From Larus michahellis (lineage: Eukaryota; Chordata; Aves; Charadriiformes; Laridae), in the NCBI RefSeq assembly GCF_964199755.1, contig NC_133903.1, positions 501,001 through 565,000 on the forward strand: a DNA stretch of 64,000 nt, read 5' to 3'. Below, piece after piece: positions 51,206 through 62,018 of this stretch; the stretch's first letter is position 1, and every line of letters starts with the position of its first letter. The translations under genes and the position numbers were made by a program. A model generated the notes under the pieces. That model was not told the DNA's origin, did not search any database, and saw only the letters and a program-made list of their open reading frames with translations.

Positions 51206-54200
51206 TCCGACCTGCGTTCCACCAGCAGTCCGTGCTGGTCACCCACAGGACCACTGCTGTTCCCTTAGAGGAGGGCAACTTTGGTAATGGCTGACGGAGC
51301 GGAGGCAGTCCAGTGCTAACCATTTCCCATTTTACATGAAAAGGGAACGTAGTATAACTCACAAAGGTGGATATTCTTTGCCAATTTTCTGATCTGGGTT
51401 TGAACTGGATAATGTCTTTGTATTATATAGCATGATGTCAGTCTGCTGAAGACTTAGCGGAAATCTGTTAAAGCTTGCTTACCCGGAGTTTTGTCATCTT
51501 GCATCTTTGTTTAGAACTAAAGTGTTTTTTTAATTACTGTCAGCATTGCCCGTATGCTTCGCTCAATCAGAAGTGAACTGCGCTGTCATAGAAACTAGTC
51601 ATGGGACCATCCAGCGCCTTTCCATCCCATTCTTTGTGTAATTCTGTGTAGTAATACACTACACTTCTATGGGGCAAAATCATGAATGCCCCAAGTTAAA
51701 AGGTACATGCTGCTTCTATTCTGTGGCTTAAAAGATCTTACTCTTGGAAAGCCATTCCATCTACGCTTTTTAATTTCAGAATTTTCTCTTCCTGCTGCAG
51801 GGAAGCAAAATCCACTGCGCTTTTGCTGCCCTTTCTTTGCTCTGGAATGAACGAAGGGTTTCAGTTGAATACGTGGTATCTGCAATGTGTCACTTAGCTA
51901 TGCTAAGTGCGTACATGGCCTGGTGATCTGTTCCTTTCGCCCCCCAGATACCGCTGAGGGGGAGCCCTGATTTCCTTCCCAGGCGCCACGTGAGCAGTGG
52001 CTCTTGTTCTGCATTGCAAGCGGATCCGTTATTTGCTGTCAGCTGTTACCCACGGTCTCTCCTGGTGTTATTGCTGGAGCATTCTTGCACTCGGGGATGC
52101 TAAAATTTCTTGTGACCTGGATCTTGCTATGAAAGCTAACAAAAGAAATTCAGAATTTGCAGACTTCTACTCTATAAAGCCTAACTTTTGTTTTATGCTT
52201 ACTGTGATGTAATATACTATAAGCCTTTGCAAACGTCAGAGAAAATTTATTTGATTTCAGCTGTAGCACTGAGTAACCTGCCTATGTGTTTCTCGAGTTT
52301 TGCACATGTGAGTGCTCCATGGGGAGAAAATTATTACTGAGTTCTCCCAAAGTTGTTTATCTGTGAGACTCTGCCTTGCAGCATGTGTATTGAAGGGGGG
52401 GAGAAATAATTTGATTCTGTTTGACAGTGTTTTGTTGATCTGATGCAGTGTAAAGACAAGGCTTGAGGCTTCTTATTTTTGGAAGGGCAGTATCCGTATT
52501 TATAGTGGTGGTGTTACTACACAAAGCTGATTCTGATCACCCCTCCCCATTACTTGCTGTGAGGAAAAGAAATCAGATGCAGTCACTGTGTTAAAAAGCT
52601 GAAAGCCAAGTAAGAGAATTTTTAAGGCAATATAAATGCACCACTGTTCCTAAAACAGCAGGACAATGCGAGATTGTGCATTTTTGCTTATGGTGCTTGG
52701 CACTGCGAAGTATTACATTTCTCCCACATTACTTCGATGTTACTGTTTTCCCTGTTGCAAGAGGACTATAATGCTGACAGTATAAGTGACAGCGTATAGC
52801 CGTAACACTGCAATCAGAATGGTGATTCACCATATTTCTTGAACAGTAATTGGTAATTGGTGCTACTGAAGGCACATACTATCTTGGGTAGTATTTCCTG
52901 TATCTGTGCTACTCTGTTCACAACCCTCCCCAACACACATACCACTACAGTGTGACCAACATCTCCCTTTATCATTTCCACATTAGCTAGCATAAATTTT
53001 TTTCTGTGCTCCTTAATTATGCATGGCCATGCATATTTTAACACTTTATATTATTAATGCAAGTATTAATGTATTTGGGTAAGAGACTTAGAATGTTAAG
53101 TTAAACTCGTCTTTCTTTTCATATGCAGTAATTTGTATTTACATGTTTTAGAAAGAAAAGTTGGCCTAGAAGCATCTTCTGATCTTGAAGCAAGAGTAGA
53201 GCAACTTCAAAAGAAAAATGCTTCTAAAAGGAAATCCACGCTTATCTATTTTTAATATCAGGTTGAACTACTTTCAGGATTTGGAGAATGCAGCCTGTAA
53301 GGGTGGGGTTTTGGGGCAGAGCGAAGCTGGTTTTAGGGCTGGCTGTCGTCGCGGGGTTGCTGTCTCCTGTCCCTCCCTGCCGGGGGTTTCTGCTGTGCCT
53401 GCCCTGTCGGCTTGGGCAGTTCTCTGGTCCCTCGGTGAAAGTATTTGGCCTGCCAAACTGGCAAAAAGCAAGCCCAGAAAAAAGCGGATCTGGGTAGGAT
53501 GGTATATCCGGGAGCAGCAAGTGGTAAAGCGGCACAGGGAACAACTCACTACCTGTGAGATCTCGCTCAGAGCTGGTCCCCCTCTGGTTTTTATTCTGTC
53601 TCCCCAAGTGATGCTCCTTTATTTGCTGGAAGGTGGCTCTTTTACCTTGTTGCTGCAAAACACTTGGCTTCCTAATGGAAATACATCAAAATGATGAAAT
53701 AAGATACATTGTTGAGTGTAAGATGTAAAAGAGGCAAATGAAATGTAGTCGTGGCTTTCAGTACTGCTTGTTCATAAAAAGAACAGAGCATGGACATTAA
53801 AAAAGAAATACTCATTAACTTACATACTGCTTTCAAATGGCAAATATCTGTGTCAATGGCATAATTAGGAACTAAAAAGCAAGGCAGGTGTCTCTCCCGT
53901 TCTTTCCGTGGGCATAGCTGTGTAGAAAGGTGAAGATCTGAGGGCTGCAAAGGGCCCGTTTGTGCTTCAGTGTGGCTGGAGGGCGGCCGCTGGCAGCGGG
54001 GTCAGAGCTCGTCCGGAGCCGTTACACGCTGCCGCTCCTGTTACCGACATTCCCGTCTGTAAATCCCATACCTGCGCTGCAGTCCTCTGCTGCAGCCCCC
54101 TCTTCTCTCGCCTTCAAAAAATGCAATTGCTGTGGCTTCCAGACAGAAGCGTGTTCGCAGGTACTGCGGCGAGGCAGCACTCTGTGCGCGACCGCTGAAA

Positions 54201-57200
54201 CCAAAGGGCTTTGGGGAGGCAGGCAAAGTGCGTGGATTGGGTTATTTTTTTCACCCTCCAAATCAGTGTTATCTGGACCCTGATTTTGCACAATTTTGGA
54301 ACTGCCTATTTCGTGCTTGACTAGGGATGTTAACGCTAATTAAATTATGCATGGCTATTTGTGACCAGGACAAAAACATAATCTTGCCTTATTTGAAGTA
54401 ATTCTTATGGATTATAATAAATACTGTTTGTTTTTTACAAGACATTATTTCACCCTTGGTCATGCAGTTACCCTGCTGTTTCTTTTCTTTACAGAATAAA
54501 AATGTATTTTGTATTTCTAATCTTTTATGCTTTTGTTTGTTCTTTCAAAAAAAATATGATGAATGTAAATCACTGGTGTAATTAAACCTACCTTGCAGTG
54601 GAAGTTTAAAAAAAAAAAAAATCTGAAAGATTTAGTGGGTCATGTCAGAGGGAAACTGTTTCCTCTAAATTCCTAAAAACATACTTTTATGTGGCAATAG
54701 GATTAATATTGTTAGGCTTTTTTTCCTCCGCGTATTATTAGAAGCCTAAAAGGACAATATCTTAACTATAACTAGCCTGTAAAGTATGTCCTTATCCTAG
54801 AGTGAAAAATGTTTTCAAGAACATCTTGTTGTGGTGTGATTTCCAGCAGCTAAACAATGAGAACGACGGATGCGAGTTTGAGGTTCTCTGCTGGGTTTGG
54901 CCAGGGATGTGCTTTCTGGCCACAACGTCCCTCGTGACTGAAAACCCTCAGAATAACTCTGCAAGCCGTGGACTCAGTCCTAAATTCCTCCTACCACTGA
55001 CTGGTAACTTTTGTGTGCGAAAGGATATTCTGTACAGGATTATTTCCCTCTTATTGGGAAGTGTGATCGCTCTGGTGCTGCAACATGTTCAGCAGTGACT
55101 AAATGGCAAAGATAATAGTTAAAGGAAGGAAGCAACCAAATCCAGCTGGTTTTATTGATTGAATTTAATGCAGGTATAGTTTGGTTTTGTACTGTGAGAT
55201 AAATCTGTTCAGGAGGATGTCTTCCTACAAAAACCTCTATGGAATTTTTAATAGCCACAAGTGGTCACAGCTTTGTTTGTACATCTCGTCTGAAAGCTGG
55301 AAAATGTTCCTATAATTACGTTTAAAAAAAAAAGTGTGTAGGGAGAAAGGCAGAGAGAATAGCCTGAGAATATCCGCTGAGGCAAATGTCCTGAGACAGT
55401 CAGATTTGTTCTCAGAGATGAATGTGTATTATTTTAAATACAGAAGAAACATGTCTACCCATTTGGTGTAGGGGCGAGGATAGGTTTGTTTAGTTTTAAG
55501 CCTCGCATTGTGTAAATATCTTTGCTTGCAAGATGTTTGAAGTGCAGCAAAATTAAATTCCATGTAATTGTTCTTTGCTTGGAATGGAAATACTTAACAC
55601 CACCAGTTTGGGGCTGACACAGAAGAAGGAAAATATTTATCTTTATGAAACCAGAAAGTTAGTTGAGCAATGAGTCAGGGAGTTGTGTTGCTTCATAAGT
55701 GGGGTTACAGAATTAGTGTTTTATCTGTCGTTAGATGCCTGCTTTCTGCTGCCTTGTGGGTTGTTTTACTGTGTCCCCTTGAGAGACCGAACTCCGAAGT
55801 CAGTTGAGGTGGTGGAGTGAGATGGCGTTACACCTTGGCTGGGGATTGCCAGTCGAGGGGCTCATGAGTAACAACAAATTTAAACGTGGGAGTTTTGGTT
55901 CGTGTAATACCATTGGAGAGCTGGAAAGGATTTAATTTTTGCCACTGAAAAAGATGACGGTATCAGGGGTGTGGACTCGGAAAGGACTAGATTTCTGTCT
56001 GCTAATATGGGATTTGCTCCTCTTTTTCACTAACCTGGGGGACTTCCTTTGCAAGCTGATCACTTGCAGTGCTTTCTCAACCTGGAAAAGACTTTCTTTT
56101 GGTTTTTTTGGTGCCTCCTTGCTCAAAAATGCTTCTTATGTCATAAATGTCAGAGTTCTGGGCTAATGCTGTTGTTCGGATACTGTGCGTGTGTTGACAG
56201 TAGTAGAAAATTATTTAACAAAGTGACATCACTGACTTCTGTGGCAAGCTGCAGTTTGGGTTTTGTTTGTTTTTCTAACACATTTATTACCTGTTTTAAA
56301 AGCATGTATTCCAGTAAGTGTTTGTTTACAGGAAATTAATTTAAGTACATTTAGGTCAGTTACAGTAGTTGAACAGAGATAGGCCAGTTGGAATACGTTT
56401 TTTTTATTATTATTATTTTTTAATACTGGTGGCAGTAGGAGTAATATTGGTAGCAACATATATGGTGGTGTGGTTTTGTCTCTTACTGCCTGGCTGAGAA
56501 TATAATTTGTAATTTCAACAACTTTGTTCCTCTTAAATATATTGACTTTCTATTTAGTGGTAGTTGAAACTGTGAAGTTTTAGAAAAAGGAAATGCTCTC
56601 CCTTTAAGCTAAAAGGTTTTCACACAAATGATTTACCTTAGTACATTGTCTTTATTTCAAGATTAGAAGATAGCATGAAAGCATGCTGCAACTGCAGTTT
56701 GTTCACGATACTGAAATGCTTTTGTTCTTATCTAGTAGTTAAATTTCATGCTAACTCCTCCCATCCTGTCTACTTTGTGTTTAGAATTGGTGAAAGACAA
56801 AAAACTTGGAAATGGCTCAGAGAGGACAGCTAGAAAATGTGTCTGGCAGAACAAATACGTAATACGTGCTCTACGAGCTCTTCTGCGTGGAGGATTATGT
56901 GAACACAAGGTTAGGAAAAGCAAAAGTGTTCTCGCTGCTGAAGTCAAAAAAATGGCTTATGGAAGGGGTCTTGCCAGGGCAGATCATCACTCATCACTTA
57001 TCTGCAATATTTGCTTGTTACTGTAAAGGTGTTTTAATGCAGTGTTGTTATTTTTTTGGCCGTTTTTGATCTCCCTGCTTGCCATGAGTCTAACATCAGC
57101 CTTGATGCCAAACATTTCAACTGTCGTTTTCAAATTTTTTGAACAAAAAAAATGAATATTTTTTTCTTTTCAAACTGGAAGTAACTCAAAGTGCTAGTTC

Positions 57201-57544
57201 TGTTTTCTAAGAACACCTGGGCACCACAGCTCTGCAGGCTTGCTTTCTAAAGAAAACCGTTTTCAGGCTCTTACGGTGGTCCCTGTGGTGCAGGTTGTGT
57301 GAGGCACCTCCTGTTCAAGTGGGAAGGACTGGTTGCCGTTGGAGTCTATCCTTGAGGAAATGTGTTATCTGTTTGGAAGTAGGATGTAGGATTTTTAATG
57401 TTTTCTAGGGTTTTTTGAGTCATTAGGGATCAATGAAAAGCAAAGAGTAATTGACATGAAAAACGCAGAGTAGATCCTTACTTTTCCTTACTTGTAAAGG
57501 AAAAGGTTTAACTAATGGCGATGGCGAGTGCCCTTTTTGTGTTG

Positions 57545-57625
57545 GTGGGTCTGGGTTTTTTTTGGTTTGGTTGGTTTTGGGGTTTTTGGGGATGTGGTTG
57601 TTTTATTCCCCCCCCCCTTTTGTTT
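57545..57625. repeat. G/T tract followed by C-run
   Basis: A low-complexity run of T and G (ggtttggttggttttggggt) is followed by a run of ten or more C's and then Ts. This is simple sequence. Confidence 0.85.
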
Positions 57626-58706
57626 TGGTGCAGTTGATTATCTTCCATTCTTTCTTTTCTTTCAGGTAAGGTAGGCACATCCCAGTGTTCATATTTCAAA
57701 AGCCTTTGTTGAAATACAGAAATATTGTTAAATTTTGTTTTAAGACAGGATCAAAACAACAGGGACAATAGGCATAAAGTCATGTAGCCTGCTGGAATGG
57801 ACACCTTCAGCCTCTGGGGTTGCAGGCTGAAGTGCCACATATAGTCTCTTAAGTACCTTTTTTTGGTGACTTCACCTTCCCATTGATACATTTTCTCATC
57901 AGCGTGAAGAGCAGTGCTGGAGAAGGCAGGCAATCAAGATATACAACCAACAGAAGGATGAGAATAAGGCAAACCTCTCCAGTGTCTCGCAGATCTGCCA
58001 GTTTCTGGTGGCGACAGGGCAGTGCATGTAGGAGGCGTCCTGAGCAGTCAGTTGCTCCTCCTCTGTGCTGGTGGTGTATCCGAGTACCAGTAAGATATTG
58101 ACTATAGCAGTAGTTTCTGGTAGCTGAGCGCTACTGTAGCCCACGCTCAGTTGTATTGTGGTTCTTTTATTCTTATCAAAAGATACTGTAATCTTTCGTC
58201 TCTGATATTAATACCGTTATTTAAAGATGTTGCATTAATGTGCAGTTTTCTCTAAGTGCTGTCTCCAATGTGCTCTCCAAGTGCAGGATTTTCTTTTCCA
58301 GCAGACTTTTCTTGTCTTGCATCTGGCAGATAGATGCTTGATGTTGTTTCCTAATGCAAAAGGCAGTCTGACTCCGTTTAGTTTATTTCCTTTTTGTCTA
58401 ACAGCATCATTAATTATACTGCGAGGGTTGTCTCTGTGTTGCAGCTGTGATCAGAGGGAAGGAAAAAACACAGCAGGCAGTCTTGGGGTGCTGTAGGAGA
58501 AGGATTGAGGTGTCTCATTTCTTTTCTTTGGTGGGTTGCTTGAGCATAGAAAACTGTCACAATCTGTGTTGATTCCAAATAGCAATTTCCCTCGTTCTAG
58601 ATATTCCGGACCTTTCACTGCATGGTAACGTAAGGGAGAAGAAACTGCAGTACCACTCACTGGCTTTCTGCTTTGGGAAGAGTTTATGATAGCACTTAAT
58701 CCAGGG

Positions 58707-58762
58707 TGTGTTGGTTTTTTGGTTTTTTTTTTTTGTTTTTTTGTTTTTTTGTTTTTTTTTTA
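58707..58762. repeat. T/G low-complexity tract
   Basis: Long T-runs broken by single or paired G's. It is responsible for a Lys/Asn-rich artefactual frame on the minus strand. Confidence 0.9.
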
Positions 58763-60380
58763 ATTCAACTTGAAGAAAAATCAAGCACCATCCATGAATT
58801 CTAAATATTTAATGCTTAAAGATTATTTTCTGTTTCCGTTCTGATTAGTATTTCCAGTTGCCAACAAAGATGAGAGTTATCAAAATGTCTGCCGTGGCAA
58901 AAAATTAAAAAATTAAGAACTCTTACAAATATGGCATTGCAGAATTTTAATCTGACTTCATCTACTGATGTAATACTGCAAAAATGCTTTAAGGATACTT
59001 GAGTGTACTTCCTAGCGAAGACAGTGAGTGATGATACACTGTTTGCCTTTTTAATAATCAACATTGAGTAACAGTCTTAATTTTCTTTATTGTCAGTCCG
59101 CAGTTAACTAATTGGAATATTTGTGCTGTGTGTATGTATATAGTATAGTCATAAAATCTCTTGAGTTTTGATGATTTAAGATGTTAGAGTATACGTGTGA
59201 GACAGATGTGATGTAGGCACACGTATTTGTAAGGTCTGATGTGAAAAGAACCTTATGGGTATTTGGATACAAAGGATTTTTAGGAGTGAGTGGGTTTCTG
59301 ATGAGATGAAGGGAGAAAGCAGGTAAACATATTGAAGTCTGGTATTCGTTCAGCAGAAGACTGTCATTTCCTAAACTGAAAGTAATTTAATCATGTTTGT
59401 ATCTGGAGTAGTTAAATGAGATCATTTGCCATAATTACTTCATGTCTAACAAGGTCTGTTGCCATTTGGATTTTATGTTATGATTTGAATCCTAAAAAGG
59501 AAGGAGCTTAACCACTGGATGTTGAAAATAATCAATATATTTAATTATTAAGATTTGAACAGAGGGTGTGTTTCAGATGCGTCTTTAAAAATCTCCTGCT
59601 AAAAGCCTTTGTTTGTGATCCTGTTGCTGCAGTCTGTGACACAAAGGAGCAGCTTTGGCCATCCCAAATGACTGCTTTTGGTTTGTGTTGCTGTTGGGGC
59701 AGAACCATTTCAATATCTTAAGGATTGTTTTTGTTGTTCCGTTTTACTGAGCTGGAAGGAAAAGCTGCTGTCTAATTAGGGAGCTGTTTAGGAGAAAGTG
59801 GGTAGCGTTAGAACTGTCTTCGTAGGACCGTTGCAAATGAGGTGAATATTTGTGGTTGACGTCTAGTGCTGTACGAGTGAATGACAGTGATCTCTGCCCA
59901 AAGAAGTTTCTTGCTAGGGAAAACCTAGTTGCTCCAGAAGAGCAGAGGTTTTGTGTGAGTAACCTCAGACCCCAGGGAAGGGGCTGCAGAGTGACAGCCG
60001 TGGCCCTTGCAGGAGCACGTGTGCGTCTGCGCTACCAAGCCATTCTTACTTGATGTAGCATAGCCACGGAGACACCTGAAATGGCCTTAAGTGCTTCAGA
60101 CTCACTTAAATGATGTTGTACAAAAACATAAGTTTGTGATACGCTGCGTTAAGTAACTGATTCTGACTGTGTATTTGTTTGTATGTCCTACTGACGGCAA
60201 GTATTTGCTGTTAAGGATGTTAGTATTGTACTTAACCTGCATCTCTGCTCTACAAAGCAACCAGGTGAAGGGGGACTGCTAAAATTCTGATGTTGTTTGA
60301 TATCAACACCAGGATACACACCTTGGTAATGAGTTCTATATAGCTTTGGCTTTTCTCTGGCTTTTTTCCTGGAAAGATAT

Positions 60381-60405
60381 TCACAGAATCATAGAATGGT
60401 TCAGG
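60381..60405 (-). mobile_element. CR1 3'-terminal stub
   Basis: The stretch tcacagaatcatagaatggt then tcagg is the reverse complement of the last bases of CR1 (ending in ATTCTATG-type repeats). Only the extreme 3' end is recognisable, so this is either a very short insertion or a decayed one. Confidence 0.7.
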
Positions 60406-60808
60406 TGTCTTGTGAATCATAATTCTTTTGCAGGAAGAATTTTGGTCTGTTACTGAAACAACTGGAAAGATATCAGACTTAGATTTGGCTCTACAGCTTA
60501 ATTGCCAAATTCTACCACATATTATATGATAACAAGTTCCCTTTGTTTCTCTAGCTTTCTTTTGAAAGATAGTTTCTGTCCATAGTAATTCGTTCAATTA
60601 CTTATGATTTTATGAAGTACAATTCCAATACATTAGGTTTGGGGTTTGTTTTTTGTTTGTTTGGTGTTTTTTTCTGAAAATGATCCCAGCTAAAAAAAAA
60701 TCTGTCAGGTTTCATGTGAACTTACTTTTCTTAATCAGGTTTGTTCAGTTTTCTGCGATGAGATATGTTTGCAAATGCTAAAAGACTGTATGTTTTGCTC
60801 TATTTCAG

Positions 60809-60891
60809 TGCCTGATGACCTCTCCATAGAAGAAAGAGAAGAGCTTTTAAATATTCGTCGCAGGAAAAAAGAACTGATTGATGACATTGAG
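60809..60891 (+). CDS. CYTH3: CYTH3 exon 2
   Basis: Preceded by the acceptor tatttcag and followed by gtaatt, these 83 bases encode residues 9-36: (V)PDDLSIEEREELLNIRRRK and then KELIDDIE. This is the start of the cytohesin N-terminal coiled coil, the segment that mediates dimerisation and binding to partners such as GRASP/tamalin and CYTIP. The combination RRRKKELIDDIE is the cytohesin-3 version; cytohesins 1 and 2 have RRRKQELL here. It is in frame with exon 1 (phase 1). Confidence 0.97.
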
Positions 60892-61454
60892 GTAATTGAT
60901 TTATCTGTAAAGGTCCTTAGAAGACTCCTTCAGTAGACAAAGTTACAGTAAACTGCATACCTAGGTATGAATTCCAGGTAGCGTTTTTAAAAGCATATAA
61001 ATGGCTTAAGCTAAATCTTACTGATAACGAATAGGATTTATGCATCATTTGTGTGCTCTTAAAAATGCTATCTTCTGTGTTTATGTAATGCAATACGTAC
61101 ACACTTGACTTGTGTAATCAAGAACTCATTAAACAGCAGGTTTGCATACGGGATCAGAGTGAGTGAGAAATCTGGGTCAAGAAATCTTATGCTGAAATCG
61201 GTAATGGCAATTTGGTCCTGATGCTCTGACATGAGCACACACTGTGAGTTCAGAGACATGTGTTTGACAGTTGTTCAGTTGTGGTAAAATCTTTAAGCTA
61301 AATATCTAAGGAAGCCATAAGATTCATCGCTTTTCTTCAGGTGAGTAGCAAATATTAGAAAATAAAGTCTAATTGATTGTATTAATAATATGATACATGA
61401 TTTCAAAAAGTGTTTTAACGTAGGTTAACATATTGTCCTTCCTTCTTTTGGCAG
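60892..61454 (+). other. CYTH3: CYTH3 intron 2
   Basis: A 563-base GT/AG intron (gtaatt ... ttggcag). No other feature is recognised. Confidence 0.95.
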
Positions 61455-61519
61455 AGATTAAAATTTGAAATTGCTGAGGTTATGACAGAAATTGATAATC
61501 TGACTAGTGTAGAAGAAAG
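61455..61519 (+). CDS. CYTH3: CYTH3 exon 3
   Basis: These 65 bases between ttggcag and gtaagt encode residues 37-57, RLKFEIAEVMTEIDNLTSVEE, plus two bases (AG) of a serine codon completed in exon 4. It continues the heptad-patterned coiled coil. It is nearly identical to mammalian cytohesin-3 as I remember it and is clearly distinct from cytohesins 1 and 2. Confidence 0.97.
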
Positions 61520-61951
61520 GTAAGTAATGCTGACATATGGATGTGATTCAGGGAGACCTTGGAACAGGTCTTCCAGGAATAGCAAATGAAAATAGCTTTA
61601 TCACGCTAAACAAATATTGTATCACCTTTATTCAGTCTGTTATAAAGTCTGTAAAGCCTGACTTCATGCTGTTCAGGTGCGTCATTCATTTGGATGGAGA
61701 GTATGTTGGATAGAAAGTAATATTTTAGACTGTCCAATTGGTAATGGTATAGTTCTCCGAGACTGCAATCACTTGAAAGAATTGAAAATAGTAATGTAAT
61801 TTCCCCCTTGTAAAATGAATGTCTTGTTTTTGTAATAGAAAATACAAAGTAACCAATATATAAATTAAAAGAGACTCATGCAGAAGATTGTTGTTTTTGT
61901 AAAAGAGCAACTGGTAAGTGATTGTTGTTGTTTCTTTTTCTCCATGTGTAG
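61520..61951 (+). other. CYTH3: CYTH3 intron 3
   Basis: A 432-base intron from gtaagt to tgtgtag, with a T-rich tract before the acceptor. Confidence 0.95.
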
Positions 61952-62018
61952 CAAAACTACACAAAGAAATAAGCAAATAGCCATGGGAAGGAAGAAATTC
62001 AACATGGACCCTAAGAAG
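61952..62018 (+). CDS. CYTH3: CYTH3 exon 4
   Basis: These 67 bases complete Ser58 and encode residues 59-80, KTTQRNKQIAMG followed by RKKFNMDPKK, and end at the donor gtagag. MGRKKFNMDPKK is shared by all cytohesins and forms the linker and start of the Sec7 catalytic domain, which continues GIQFL in the next exon. That exon is beyond the right edge, so no catalytic glutamate or PH domain is visible in this window. Confidence 0.97.

Larger units (their letters stand above)
34617..60808 (+). other. CYTH3: CYTH3 intron 1 (26.2 kb)
   Basis: The intron runs from GTGAGT at 34617 to TTTCAG at 60806-60808. It contains no recognised gene. Notable contents are a T-run at 36488-36506, a MIR-like element at 36860-36990 and a TA repeat at 38053-38069. 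GC-richer patches lie at about 38860-38960, 49690-50090, 53290-53420 and 53960-54240. A T-rich tract lies at 42180-42218, and a 35-base duplication at 51136-51205. G/T tracts occur at about 57545-57625 and 58707-58762, and a CR1 stub at 60381-60405. Two exon-like open stretches (47297-47413 and 53152-53255) are discussed as findings. Confidence 0.9.

Noticed and set aside
53218-53694. 158-codon plus frame and 138-codon minus frame
   Set aside because: No motif, domain or conserved composition. Both strands are open because of a GC-richer patch, and neither is flanked by convincing splice sites.
56748-57026. Exon-like open stretch after a TTTAG
   Set aside because: The frame is open, but the peptide is unrecognised and no good donor gives an exon in phase with CYTH3.
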